Source of the DNA: Paraniabella defluvii
Lineage (GTDB): Bacteria > Bacteroidota > Bacteroidia > Chitinophagales > Chitinophagaceae
Assembly (NCBI GenBank): GCA_019316985.1
Contig: CP079215.1
Coordinates: forward strand, 4,526,001 to 4,590,000
Direction of reading: 5' to 3'
DNA length: 64,000 bases
A program made the position numbers and the translations under genes. The stretch's first letter is position 1, and each line of letters opens with the position of its first letter. Below the pieces are notes generated by a model, which was not told the origin of the DNA, did not search any database, and saw only the letters and a program-made list of their open reading frames with translations. Positions 40,924 through 51,458 of the stretch are shown here, one piece after another.

Positions 40924-41520
40924 ATGATAGCAGTAATTACGGGGATATTGTAAATTCGAGAGGTGAGGCCGCCGGCAAATGGCAATCCATGCTAAAGCAT
41001 GTATTGAGCCAGTATGGAAAAGAACCTAAAAGCTGGGAACTGTACAGAGGGGATAGTTTTCAGCTTCGTTTGGAGCCTGATAGTGCTTTTGGAGCAGCTA
41101 TCCATATAAAAAGCAGTATCAGGCAATTAGCCGGCCTCGATGTACGTATGGCGATAGGAGTGGGAAGTATAGAAACCGATGCAAAAAAAAGTGACAGAAG
41201 CAACAGGAGAGGCATTTATACGCTCGGGTGGTTGCTTTGATCACCTGGGGAAGCAAATGCTACAGGTAGATATTGGCGAGCCCGACTTAAATGAAACATT
41301 AAACCTCATGATTAGCCTGGCAATGCTTACTATGAATAGCTGGAGCGAAACGGTAGCAACGGTAATCAAAACTGGTATCGAGCACCCCGGAAAAACCAGA
41401 GTGAGCTGGCCCAGCTGCTGCAAAAAACACAAAGTAGTATAAGCGAAGCTTTAAAAGGGGCGGTTACGACGAAATCAAAAATTGAATAAATACTATCAAT
41501 CTAAGATCGCTCAGCTATGA
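40924..41520 (+). CDS. SatD-family transcriptional regulator (frameshifted)
   Basis: About 198 residues. Starts MIAVITGDIVNSR once one G is restored near 40945; the 174-codon frame starting at 40716 is an artefact running through the operator array. Later marks are YRGDSFQLRLEP, GLDVRMAIGVGSIETDAKKV, and after shifts near 41195 and 41395 a helix-turn-helix NQSELAQLLQKTQSSISEAL. The TGDIVNS and RGDSFQ segments resemble the strand-Asp and GDxF motifs of nucleotidyl-cyclase-like folds (inference). It overlaps the DUF3307 gene by ATGA, and the operator array lies directly upstream. Confidence 0.87.
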
Positions 41521-42241
41521 TGATACTTTTCTTAAAACTGTTATTGGCACACCTGCTGGGAGATTTTGTTTTTCAGCCAACCTCCTGGGTGGCCGATAAA
41601 AAAAAAGAAACGGGCTAGGTCTCCTTTTTATATTTGCACCTTGCTGTTCATGCCATTCTGTTAGCAATCATATTGCAATTTAATACACGATACTGGCTTG
41701 GATTTCTATGTATCCTGGTAAGCCATTATCTTATAGATTGGATCAAACTTGAATGGCAGGGAAAATGGAAGGAAGGCTATTTGTTTTTTGCCGATCAGGT
41801 AATGCATATCGCTTTGTTACTGCCTGTAGCTGCTATATATGAAGACGCACACATCGACTGGTCTTTTCTTTTTCATCCAAATATCTTCTGCTGCTATGCG
41901 CTGTGGTTATAGTTACCTATACTGCTGCTGTATGTATGCGCGTAATTATGGATTACTGGAAAGTAAAAGAAGATGGCGTCGAAGAATCGCTGACCAGGGC
42001 AGGAAAGTACATAGGTATGATAGAGCGTTTGCTTGTTTTTTTGTTTGTAGTACTCAATCAATGGTCGGCCATTGGCTTTTTAGTAGCGGCCAAATCTATT
42101 TTACGTTTCAGCGATTTGTCAAAAGCCAAAGACAGGAAGCTAACAGAGTATATTATAATAGGTACTTTATTGAGTATAGCAATCGCTATTATTACCGGAT
42201 TGGCCTATAAACACGCCCTGCAATTTTTAAACGGAAGCTAA
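41517..42241 (+). CDS. DUF3307 polytopic membrane protein (frameshifted)
   Basis: About 240 residues with six or seven hydrophobic helices. N-terminus LLLAHLLGDFVFQPTSWV is the DUF3307 hallmark. Further helices contain conserved His/Asp: LHLAVHAILLAIIL, CILVSHYLIDWIKLEW, FFADQVMHIALLL. After shifts near 41615 and 41880 come VVIVTYTAAVCMRVIMDYW, MIERLLVFLFVVLNQWSAIG and EYIIIGTLLSIAIAIITG. The His/Asp positions recall membrane-bound metal-dependent hydrolases of the DUF457/YdjM type (inference). Translationally coupled to SatD. Confidence 0.87.
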
Positions 42242-42358
42242 CGGAAGACGGGCTGTTAAAAATCTTACAACGGAGGCAGAAATTTGGGTTTTTGTTTAAC
42301 AGGAAAATTCTGTTCGTCAGAACAAGTTTCTTTATCTTAGCCACCTTTAAATTTAGTT

Positions 42359-43132
42359 ATGTTACAAATTACCAAACCTATAGCATTTATAGACCTGGAA
42401 ACTACCGGGGTAAACCTGGGAACAGACAGGATCGTAGAAATAGCTATTGTGAAGCTGCTGCCGGATGGTTCGAAAACAGTGAAACGGAAACTGATCAATC
42501 CAGAAATGCCCATATCCAAAACATCTATTGATGTTCACGGCATCACCAACGAAATGGTGAAGGATGCACCCACTTTCGCGCAGGCCGCGCAGGAGCTGAA
42601 GCAGGTACTGGACGACTGTGACCTGGCTGGCTATAATTCTAACAGGTTTGATATTCCATTGCTGGTGGAAGAGTTTCTACGTGCGGGTGTAGACTTTGAC
42701 ATGAAAGGACGTCGGATGGTGGATGTGCAGAACATTTTTCATAAAATGGAGCAGCGAACTTTATCTGCAGCTTACAAGTTTTACTGCGGTAAGGTATTGG
42801 AATCGGCTCACTCAGCCGAAGCTGACGCCGCTGCAACCCACGAGGTTTTGGTAGCTCAGTTAGAGCGTTATCCAGAGTTGGGGAATACCATCGAGTCGAT
42901 CAATAAATTTTTGGGCGACGAAATGGTGGTAGATTTTGCCCGCAGGTTTGTAATGCAGGATGGAGTAGAAGTATTTAATTTTGGAAAATACAAAGGACAG
43001 TCAATTGCAGAAATATTAACTAAAGAACCCCAGTATTACGATTGGATGATGAGGGGTGATTTTCCTCAGCAAACCAAGCAAAAGCTTACAGAAATATTTA
43101 CCCGCACCAAGCTGAAAGGGTTAAAGCTTTAA
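42359..43132 (+). CDS. DnaQ-like (DEDDh) 3'-5' exonuclease
   Basis: Intact, 257 residues. ExoI motif AFIDLETTGVNLGTDRIVEIA (Asp, Glu), ExoII LAGYNSNRFDIPLLVEEF (Asp), ExoIII HSAEADAAATHEVLVAQL (His and Asp) make a complete DEDDh site. The C-terminal 60 residues (FNFGKYKGQSIAEILTKEPQ and YYDWMMRGDFP) match the accessory domain of exodeoxyribonuclease X-type proteins. Likely trims 3' ends of DNA in repair or replication; not a Pol III core subunit by itself. Confidence 0.9.
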   Translation: MLQITKPIAFIDLETTGVNLGTDRIVEIAIVKLLPDGSKTVKRKLINPEMPISKTSIDVHGITNEMVKDAPTFAQAAQELKQVLDDCDLAGYNSNRFDIPLLVEEFLRAGVDFDMKGRRMVDVQNIFHKMEQRTLSAAYKFYCGKVLESAHSAEADAAATHEVLVAQLERYPELGNTIESINKFLGDEMVVDFARRFVMQDGVEVFNFGKYKGQSIAEILTKEPQYYDWMMRGDFPQQTKQKLTEIFTRTKLKGLKL

Positions 43133-43218
43133 ATGCCTGAAGAAAGAAAGAGCTAGGGCCACATTTCTTTAGTACCGGGGTCATAGCCTTGTCTCGCTGG
43201 CATATTGTTGATTTAATT

Positions 43219-43984
43219 ATGATTTTTTTGGATAAGATAGTTATCATACCTACCTATAACGAAAAAGAGAATATCGAAAGCATCCTGAAGGCTGTGTTTG
43301 AGCTGGAAGGCAACTTTCATGTTCTTATTGTTGATGACGGTTCGCCGGATGGAACTGCCGATATGGTACGCCTGCTTCAGGAAACCTATACGGGGCGCCT
43401 TTTTCTCGAGGAAAGAAGGGGTAAGCTGGGGTTGGGTACCGCCTATATTCACGGGTTTAAATGGGCTTTAAAAAAGACTACGAGTATATTTTTGAAATGG
43501 ATGCCGATTTCTCGCACAATCCCAAGGACCTGATTCGGTTGTACGACGCCTGCAGGAACCAGGGGCTGATGTAGCCATCGGAAGCCGTTATGTAAAGGGA
43601 GGAGGTGTTATTAACTGGCCGGCTGACAGAATTGCTTTGTCCAAAGGAGGATCGCTTTATACGCGCATTATTACATGGATGCCTATTAAAGATCCTACGG
43701 CAGGTTTTATGTGTTATACGGCCAAGGTGCTGGAGAGTATCGATTTCGACAGCATTACATTTGTAGGCTATGCATTTCAGATAGAGATGAAATTTGCTTC
43801 CTGGAAGCTCGGCTTTAAAATAAAGGAAGTGCCTATTGTTTTCCAGGACAGAACCAAAGGACAGTCTAAAATGAATAAGGGCATTGTAAAAGAAGGGATT
43901 TTAGGTGTGATCAATCTTCGCTGGCAGAGCCTTTTCAAAAACTACAGGAGAAGGGTGCGAACCAAAGCTGCAGGCAGCGTGTAA
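43219..43984 (+). CDS. Polyprenol-phosphate mannose synthase-like GT2 glycosyltransferase (frameshifted)
   Basis: About 254 residues. IVIIPTYNEKENIESILKAV, VLIVDDGSPDGTADMVRLL, GKLGLGTAYIHGFKWAL, then after a shift near 43480 YEYIFEMDADFSHNPKDL (DxD), VAIGSRYVKGGGVINW, PTAGFMCYTAKVLESIDFDS and VPIVFQDRTKGQSKM. This is the DPM1-like group that moves mannose (or another hexose) from GDP to a polyprenyl phosphate at the membrane. No C-terminal TM domain, as in short bacterial DPM1 homologues. Confidence 0.88.
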
Positions 43985-44010
43985 CCCGGCTATCATAATC
44001 ACCACTCATC

Positions 44011-44464
44011 ATGTACAGCAAATCAGAAGCTTCTAACATAAGAAAAGAGTTCTGGACTACATTTGGTATGTACATGAAACCGGTGAAAAACGCTGAACAA
44101 CTCACTATTAACTGGGTTAACTACAAAACAGGCATCCGTCATATTTATTTCCGTATGGATGCAACGAGGCGGGATGCTACTATTGCCATCGAGATAAAAC
44201 ATCCCGATGCTGTAAGCCGGGCATTGATATATGGCCAGATGGAATCATTAAAAAGCTACCTGGAACAGGTACTGGAAGAGTCATGGACCTGGCAGCGGGA
44301 ATTTTACGATGAGGACGGAAGCAGCGCTTCACGTATTTTTATACAACTGGAAGATGTGAGCGTTTTTAACAGGGAACACTGGCCCGCTATTATTTTTTTT
44401 AAAAGAACGGATTATTAAGCTCGATCTTTTCTGGAATGATGTTAAAACGCAGTTCGAAGTATAA
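44011..44464 (+). CDS. DUF4268 domain protein (frameshifted near end)
   Basis: About 151 residues. MYSKSEASNIRKEFWTTFGM, VNYKTGIRHIYFRMDATRR, ATIAIEIKHPDAVSRALIYG and IFIQLEDVSVFNREHWPAII; a shift near 44395 adds IKLDLFWNDVKTQFEV and a stop. DUF4268 has a distant PD-(D/E)xK-like look (the AIEIKHP strand with Glu-x-Lys), but nuclease activity is unproven. No partner gene suggests a role. Confidence 0.8.
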
Positions 44465-44519
44465 ATTTTCTTACTTTAATTTTATCAGGTTTATTATCTT
44501 CATCACCGCACTTTAAAAA

Positions 44520-45431
44520 ATGCCAATGAAAAAGGGACTTGTATTCATCCTGCTATTAGCTTCAAATATGTTACGCGCACAGCAAACAATAAGATTGTAT
44601 GAGGTTGTTCCCAACAGTAAAGCCTCAGATATAGCGGAGAAGACCGAAACCGCTGCGGATGGCATTACCCGGGTAAGCCAGGTGGTAATTCCCGAAATGA
44701 TCATGTACCGGCCTGAAAAGCCCAATGGAACGGCTGTGTTAATATGCCCTGGAGGAGGTTATCGCATCTTGGCCATTACTCATGAAGGCCATGATGTTGC
44801 CAAAGTTTTTAATCAGTGGGGTGTTACTGCATTTGTTTTAAAATATCGTTTGCCCGATGATAAAACGATGATGGATAAATCTATTGGCCCCCTGCAGGAT
44901 GCAGAACGTGGTATACAGCTGATCCGCCAAAATGCCAAACAGTGGGGTATTGATCCTAAAAAGGTAGGCGTAATGGGGTTTTCGGCGGGAGGACACCTGG
45001 CTGCATCCCTTTCAACAAAGTATAACCAGGAGCTGATAGAAAATCATAAGCATATTTCTTTGCGCCCCGATTTCTCTGTTTTAATATATCCTGTGATCAG
45101 TTTTACTGATAGCCTGGGTCATACAGGTAGCCGCGACAACCTGATTGGTAAAAAAGGCTTCACCCGATAAAGTAAAGAAGTTCTCCAACGAGTTGCTGGT
45201 GAATAAAAAAACACCTCCTGCTTTTTTGGTACACGCAAAAGACGATGGCGGCGTTCCTTTCGGTAATAGCATTGCGTATTACGAAGCTTTACAAAAGAAT
45301 AAAGTGCCGGCTGCTATAAAGTTATTTGAAAAAGGGGTCACGGTTTTGGCATGTATAATAAAAAAGAAGACGGAGACTGGATGGCCGAGCTCCGGCAATG
45401 GCTGGTGAAGGAAAAATTTTTGGAAAAATAA
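44520..45431 (+). CDS. Secreted alpha/beta-hydrolase, acetyl-esterase-like (frameshifted)
   Basis: About 303 residues. Signal peptide MPMKKGLVFILLLASNMLRA, then NGTAVLICPGGGYRILAIT with the HGG-like oxyanion loop, VFNQWGVTAFVLKYRLP, GIDPKKVGVMGFSAGGHLAA with the nucleophile Ser in GFSAGG, and FSVLIYPVISF. After shifts near 45165 and 45345 follow PPAFLVHAKDDGGVP with the acid residue and HGFGMYNKKE with the His. This order matches bacterial acetyl xylan/BD-FAE-type esterases. Confidence 0.86.
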
Positions 45432-45459
45432 AGATCAAACAAGCATAAAATAAATAGCT

Positions 45460-46862
45460 ATGAAAATTGCTTTTCACGGTGCAGCACAAACAGTGACGGG
45501 CTCCAAACATTTAATAACGCTAAAGAACGGTAAAAAATACTGCTGGACTGCGGTATGTTCCAGGGTATGGGCGATGAAACAGAATTGCTGAACCGCGATT
45601 TTGGCTTTATAAGCAGCGAGGTAGATGCCATGATCCTTTCTCACGCACATATAGATCATTCGGGCCTGATTCCAAAACTGGTGGCCGAGGGTTTTAAAGG
45701 AAATATTTATTGTTCACCGGCAACCAAAGAATTAACAGCCATCCTGTTAATGGATAGTGCAGAAATACAGGAAAGCGATGCCCGCTTTATGGAAAAAAAG
45801 CGGGTGACAGGTTTACCCGAATTGCTGAAGCCTCTATATACTGTTGAAGATGCTCAAAAAAGCATGAGATTATTTGAGCCCCGCGAATACGGTCAATGGT
45901 TTGACGTAATGGAGGATGTTAAGTGCATGTTTACAGATGCAGGGCATATTATAGGCAGCCAGTGTGTACATCTTAAAATAAAGGAAGATGGGAAGGAACG
46001 GCAAATTACTTTCAGCGGCGATCTGGGCCGTTACCGCGATATCATACTGAGGTCGCCGGAGGTGTGTTTCCACAGGCAGATTATATTATCATGGAATCTA
46101 CTTATGGTAATAGTTTGCATGATAATATTACAGGTACTCCCGATCAGCTGCTCGAGTGGATTCAACGGGTTTGCGTAGAACGTAAAGGAAAACTGATTAT
46201 GCCTGCGTTTAGTGTGGGCCGCACACAGGAAATACTCTATTTCTTAAACCAGCTGGATCTGGAAAACAGGTTGCCCAAGATCCCGATCTTCGTAGATAGC
46301 CCGCTGAGCATTGAGGCCACCGACATGGTGAAGCGTTTCCCGCAATATTTCAACAAGCGTATTCAGAATGTTATGAAAAACGACGACGACCCGTTTATGT
46401 TCCCGGGACTTACTTATATTAAAGATGTAAGAGACTCCAAGGCACTCAACTTTAGAAGCGGTCCCATGGTAATTATATCAGCCAGTGGCATGGCCGACGC
46501 AGGGCGGGTAAAACACCATATTAATAACACGGTGGAGAATTCAAGGAATGCAATTGTAATGACCGGTTATTGTGAGCCCAACTCCTGGGGGCAAGACTTC
46601 TGTCGGGTATGAAGGAAGTGGGCATATTTGGTGCCGAAAGGCAGGTAAATGCCGAGATCGGGCAAATACGTAGTATGAGCGCTCATGGAGACTATGAAGA
46701 TATGAGCCAGTGGCTGGCTTGCCAGGACCCAAGGGCGGTTAAAAAGCTGTTCCTGGTACATGGCGAACCCGATGTACAGCTGGATTTTAAAACCGCCTGC
46801 TAAAAAAAGGATTTATGGATGTGGAGATCCCCGAACGCCACTTTGAAATAGGACTGGAATAA
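45460..46862 (+). CDS. Metallo-beta-lactamase/beta-CASP RNA-processing exonuclease-like protein (frameshifted)
   Basis: About 467 residues. KIAFHGAAQTVTGSKHLITL, LSHAHIDHSGLIPKL (HxHxDH), TDAGHIIGSQCVHLK, ITFSGDLGRY give the MBL site. Beta-CASP part after a shift near 46050: DYIIMESTYGNSLHD (motif A), KLIMPAFSVGRTQEILYFL, IPIFVDSPLSIEATDMV, MVIISASGMADAGRV (motif B) and IVMTGYCEPNS, then near 46590 GARLLSGMKEVGIFG, IRSMSAHGDYEDMSQW (motif C) and FLVHGEPD. Likely a cytosolic ribonuclease of the YSH1/Int11-like group. Confidence 0.9.
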
Positions 46863-46874
46863 TAACAAATAGTA

Positions 46875-46907
46875 AAACAAGCCGCCGCCAGGGCGGTTTT
46901 GTTTTTA
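46875..46907 (+). terminator. Rho-independent terminator
   Basis: GC stem CCGCC/GGCGG around GCCAG with A-rich and T-rich flanks that extend the pairing, 12 bp after the MBL stop codon. Confidence 0.75.
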
Positions 46908-47022
46908 AATATGTTTCCAGATTATGCCGGGAACACCTTTTATCGAAATAGGTTATTCGTGTTATTGATTTTTATCAATGGCGTCTAACAAAAAAATGAT
47001 TTATCTTTCCTAAAAGATCGAT

Positions 47023-49471
47023 ATGAGACTGCTGCCATTTTGCTTTTCTTTATTGATAACCGTTTTACTGGTATTTATTCTTAACCGGCCAATAGGAACC
47101 AAAATCCCTATGCCTTTAGGAAGTTTTTTAAGCCCGCAAACAGGCTTCTGGCAAAATGCCGAGGACACAGCTCAGAATTATGATCTCAATATTCAGCAAT
47201 CAGATCTGAAAGGCAACGCTAAAGTATATTTCGATGAAAGGTTGGTGCCGCATGTGTTTGCAGAAAATGATGAAGACCTTTATTTTATACAGGGGTACCT
47301 TCACGCTAAGTTCCGCCTTTTTCAAATGGACCTGCAAACTAAGGCCGCAGAAGGGAGGGCGAGTGAAATAGCGGGCCCTGTTGCCATTAATTATGATAAA
47401 GAACAACGCCGGCTGGGGATGAAGTTTGCTGCCGAGAATACTTTGCGGGTGGTAGAGCAGGACCCGGCAGCACTTGCAAGATATACTGCTTACACAAAAG
47501 GTATTAATGCTTATATTAATACATTAACCGAAAGTTCGCTGCCGCTGGAATATAAAATACTTAACTTTAAACCAGAACAATGGTCTAACCTAAGAACAAT
47601 GCTGTTGTTAAAGATGATGGCGAAAATGTTAGCTTCCGGTACCGAGCATGATCTGGAGAATACCAACCTTCGCACTATTCTTACTTCTCAACAGTTTAAT
47701 ATGTTATATCCGCAGGTGCCGGATTCATTATTACCCATTGTGCCAAAGGGTACAATCTTTCCCCGGCCCATGCATCAGTATCAGCTGCCGGCAGGTGTGG
47801 ATTCGGTGTACTTCCATAACCAGATAGCTACCGCGGCAAGCAGCCAATATCCGGAGGATAAAGATAATGGCAGTAATAACTGGGTAGTGGCAGGCAGCAA
47901 AACAGCGAGCGGAGTCCCTATTCTTTGTAATGATCCGCATTTGGAGTTATCGCTTCCCTCTATATGGTATGAAATGCAGTTAACCACTCCTACATCAAAT
48001 GTATATGGCGCTACCTTACCAGGAAGCCCTTTTGTAATTATTGGTTTTAACGATTCTATTGCGTGGGGAGTTACCAATTCGCAAAGAGATGTAAAAGATT
48101 ATTATACCATCCGGTTTAAAGATAAAACCAAAAAGGAATACTGGTTTGATAATGCCTGGAAACCGGCACAGCAACGGATAGAGCAGATAAAGGTTAAAGG
48201 TGAAGCACCGGTTTTCGACACGGTGGCTTATACTATATTCGGGCCGGTGATGTATGATGCAGCCTATGCCGATACGGTTACCCGGCAGGATGCGCTGGCG
48301 GTAAAATGGATGGCGCATCATACCGGTGATGATGGCAGCGCATTTTATAAATTAAACAGGGCGGGCAGCTATAATGATTATGTGTTGGCCATTAAAGACT
48401 TCGAATGCCCTGGCCAGAACTTTGTATTTGCATCCACATCAGGAGATATAGCGATATGGCAACAGGGTAGGTTCCCGGACAGGTGGCAGGGGCAGGGGCA
48501 ATATATTATGCCGGGACAGGATAGCAGCTATCTGTGGCAGGGCTATATTCCCCAGTCAGAAAATCCACACGCTTTAAATCCCGAGCGCGGATTTCTGGAA
48601 AGCGCCAACCAGCGCCCGGCAGATGGTACTTATCCGTATTTTATACCCGGTACCTATATTACACCAAGGGCTAATGCTATTGAGCATTTCCTGAACCGGA
48701 TGAACAGCATCAGTGTAGAGAATATGATGGAGCTTCAGAATAATAATTACAATATCCTGGCAGGCCAGCTGCTCCCCGTGTTGATGACCCATACCAATGA
48801 AGCGGCATTAACACCCGAAGCTCGTAAATATTTAACTATTATTCAACAATGGGATTTAAATGCCGGGCCCCAATCCACCGGGCAAACTATTTACCAGTTT
48901 TGGCTGGATAGCTTGCAAAGAAATATCTGGCTGGACGAATTAGTGAAGGCTGGTTCTAAGGTACCGGTTCCGGAGGAACAAACATTGATGGAGCTTTTAA
49001 AGATAGACACAACGGCCCTGGGATTTGTGGACAATAAGAATACGCCACAGGTGGAGACCCTGAGCGACCTGGCTACGGCGTCATTGAACGGAGCTGCAGC
49101 CTTGTTGGCTCAGTCGGAAAAAGATGGGAAGCTTGAATGGGCCAAATTCAAAGAACCGGCTATCTATCACCTGCTGAAGAGTAACCTGCCGTCTTTGCAC
49201 GCACCCATTTGCCGGTTGGGGCGCAGGAAGCGTAATCAATGCCATAAAGAAAAGTCATGGCCCCAGTTGGAGAATGATTGTTCAAATGTCTGCCAGGCCA
49301 GAGGCCTATGGCGTTTATCCTGGTGGGCAAAGCGGTAACCCCGGCAGCCGGTTTTATGATAATGCTGTTGATAATTGGGTACAGGGCAAGTACTACCAGC
49401 TTTGGATGATGCAGAAAGGCCAGGAGGGTGATGCCCGTATTAAATGGACTATGAACTTTATAAAGGGCTGA
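47023..49471 (+). CDS. Penicillin acylase family Ntn-hydrolase (frameshifted near end)
   Basis: About 815 residues. N-terminal hydrophobic segment (LPFCFSLLITVLLVFILN) acts as signal or anchor. The alpha-chain region has VYFDERLVPHVFAENDEDLY and FIQGYLHAKFRLFQMDLQ, EGRASEIAG. The autocatalytic cleavage site is DNGSNNWVVAGSKTASG with the catalytic Ser at about residue 284. The beta chain has PILCNDPHLELSLPSIWYEM, GFNDSIAWGVTNSQRDVKDY and, after a shift near 49200, SWRMIVQMS and YPGGQSGNPGSRFYDN. An alternative frame past 49460 would add GLTSPEQLPAVKKLNLEC. Periplasmic amidase of unknown substrate. Confidence 0.9.
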
Positions 49472-49514
49472 CGAGCCCGGAACAATTGCCTGCAGTAAAG
49501 AAACTGAACTTAGA

Positions 49515-49876
49515 ATGTTGACCCTTAAACAAATGCTGATGAAATTTTTTATATCTCTTTTTTCAATTGCAGTATTATCGTTTGTTGTTGGCTTATATGC
49601 CCCTGGTGGAGTATTGCGCTGGTTGCTTTTATCGTGTCGTTGTGTATTTCACAGAAACCCGGCTCATCTTTTTTATCCGGGTTTGCCGGTATTTTTCTGC
49701 TATGGCTGATACTGGCATTATTGATAAACGCGGCTAACAGCAATATTCTGGCTAACAGGATAGGAGGAATGTTAGGTATAGGCCCGAGACCCGTATTACT
49801 CGCCTTTATAACAGCCCTGGCAGGCGGCATGGTGGCGGGCTTTGCGGCACTAACTGCTTCCTATTTAAGGAAATAA
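49515..49876 (+). CDS. Small polytopic membrane protein (frameshifted)
   Basis: About 120 residues, four hydrophobic segments: FFISLFSIAVLSFVVGLYAP, after a shift near 49610 ALVAFIVSLCISQKPGSS, FLSGFAGIFLLWLILALLI and PRPVLLAFITALAGGMVAGF. No family recognised. Begins within a few bases of the end of the penicillin acylase frame, so probably co-transcribed with it. Confidence 0.72.
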
Positions 49877-50075
49877 ATAATAAAACGGCTGTATCTCGTA
49901 GCGGGTAACCTCATTCTTTCAGCACCTGGTAGCAGCTAAATAACCCTGCGCAAACTCTAGTTGTCCTTTTTGCTACTATCGAAATACAGGCCAGCGTTCA
50001 CCAAAGAATTTTGCAGCCGAATTTATAACCTACTATTCAGCTTGCAGCCATAAAATAAAGATCAAAAATAAATAG

Positions 50076-50083
50076 TACCTTTG
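50076..50083 (+). promoter_or_regulatory. -7 element TACCTTTG upstream of trhO
   Basis: Perfect TAnnTTTG match 79 bp before ATG 50162, so the mRNA would have a leader of about 70 nt. Confidence 0.55.
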
Positions 50084-50161
50084 CACCGCGAAATTTGGTG
50101 CAGCCTGCAACTGCCCAATTATTAAATAATTTCCGTGTTTGCGGGATCAAATTTCAAAATA

Positions 50162-51213
50162 ATGGCACTCCATAATCGTGTTTCCCGCAGGGAGCTGAAA
50201 GAGCGTATTTTACAAGACAATACCCCCGCACCACCCTTTCTTTTTACTGTTATTGTAAGATAGACGATCCCACTGCGTTTCGCAACCATTTGTACCGTCA
50301 GTTCTCGGAAATCGGCGTGCTGGGACGTATTTATGTTGCGGAAGAAGGAATCAATGCCCAGGTAAGCGTACCCACCGAAAAATTCGACACTTTTAAAGCG
50401 TTTCTATATAAAGCGCACCAGGCCCTGAATAACCTGCGTTTAAATATAGCAGTAGATGACGATGGAAAATCTTTTTATGTGCTGGATATAAAAGTTCGTA
50501 ACAAAATTGTTGCTGACGGAATAGAAGATCCCAGCTTTGATATGGCCAACCGCGGAAAATATGCTGATGCAGCAACATTTAACAGGTTGAGCAGCGATCC
50601 CGAAACAATTATCATCGATATGCGTAACCACTACGAATTTGAAGTGGGACATTTTGAAAACGCTATAGAAGTACCCAGCGATACGTTTCGCGAACAGTTA
50701 CCCATGGCGGTAGATATGATGCAGGAACATAAAGACAAAAATATTATTATGTACTGTACAGGCGGAATCCGTTGTGAAAAAGCGTCTGCTTATATGTTAC
50801 ATAAAGGTTTTAAAAATGTGTTTCATCTGGAAGGCGGAATCATTAATTATGTAAACAAAGTAAAAGAAGCGGGGCTTGAAAATAAATTCCATGGTAAAAA
50901 CTTTGTTTTTGACCAGCGGCTGGGTGAACGTGTTACGGATGAAATCATTGCCAAATGCCATCAGTGCGGTAAGCCTGCGGATACCCATGTAAACTGTGTA
51001 AACGACGCCTGCCATCTTCTTTTTATACAGTGTGAGGATTGTAAAAAAGAGTTTGACGGATGCTGCAGCTATGATTGTAAAGACTTTATACACCTGCCGG
51101 CCGAACAGCAAAAGGAGCGCCGGAGCGGTATAGACCTGGGCAGGAACGTTTTTAATAAATCAAAATCAAGGCTGGGTAACTTGTCTGTTAAGGGCGGTAT
51201 AAGAGAAAAATAA
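50162..51213 (+). CDS. trhO: tRNA uridine(34) hydroxylase, rhodanese family (frameshifted)
   Basis: About 350 residues. N-terminal acylphosphatase-like part: LSFYCYCKIDDPTAFRNHLY, GRIYVAEEGINAQVSVP after a shift near 50240. The rhodanese domain has DMRNHYEFEVGHFENAIEVP and IIMYCTGGIRCEKASAYML with the catalytic Cys. The C-terminal Cys-rich module is KCHQCGKPADTHVNC...CEDCKKEFDGCC. This layout is TrhO (YceA), which makes 5-hydroxyuridine at tRNA position 34 with O2. Confidence 0.92.
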
Positions 51214-51283
51214 CTTTTTTTTAGAATATTGCAGCGTTTGGAATGAAGTTTGCGTCTGTAACGATGTTTAAAGCTAAACTTTT

Positions 51284-51457
51284 ATGAACAGGATATCCAA
51301 AATGCTATTTCTCCTTATACTGGTGATTTTACCGGTCGTACTGTTTGTTCTTGACAATAAACGGGTACTGGCTGAAAATGCGAAAGATGTAATCCCGGTT
51401 AAAGAGCCGGCAAGATCTTCAAGCCCGGTATATTCCGTGTTCAATTCTGCTGAGTAA
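51284..51457 (+). CDS. Small single-pass membrane protein, 57 residues
   Basis: Reads MNRISKMLFLLILVILPVVL and then FVLDNKRVLAENAKDV, ending SVFNSAE. One hydrophobic helix near the N-terminus with basic residues before it. Unbroken frame of 58 codons that ends 1 bp before the convergent DUF1003 gene stop. No family known to me. Confidence 0.5.
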   Translation: MNRISKMLFLLILVILPVVLFVLDNKRVLAENAKDVIPVKEPARSSSPVYSVFNSAE

Positions 51458-51458
51458 T

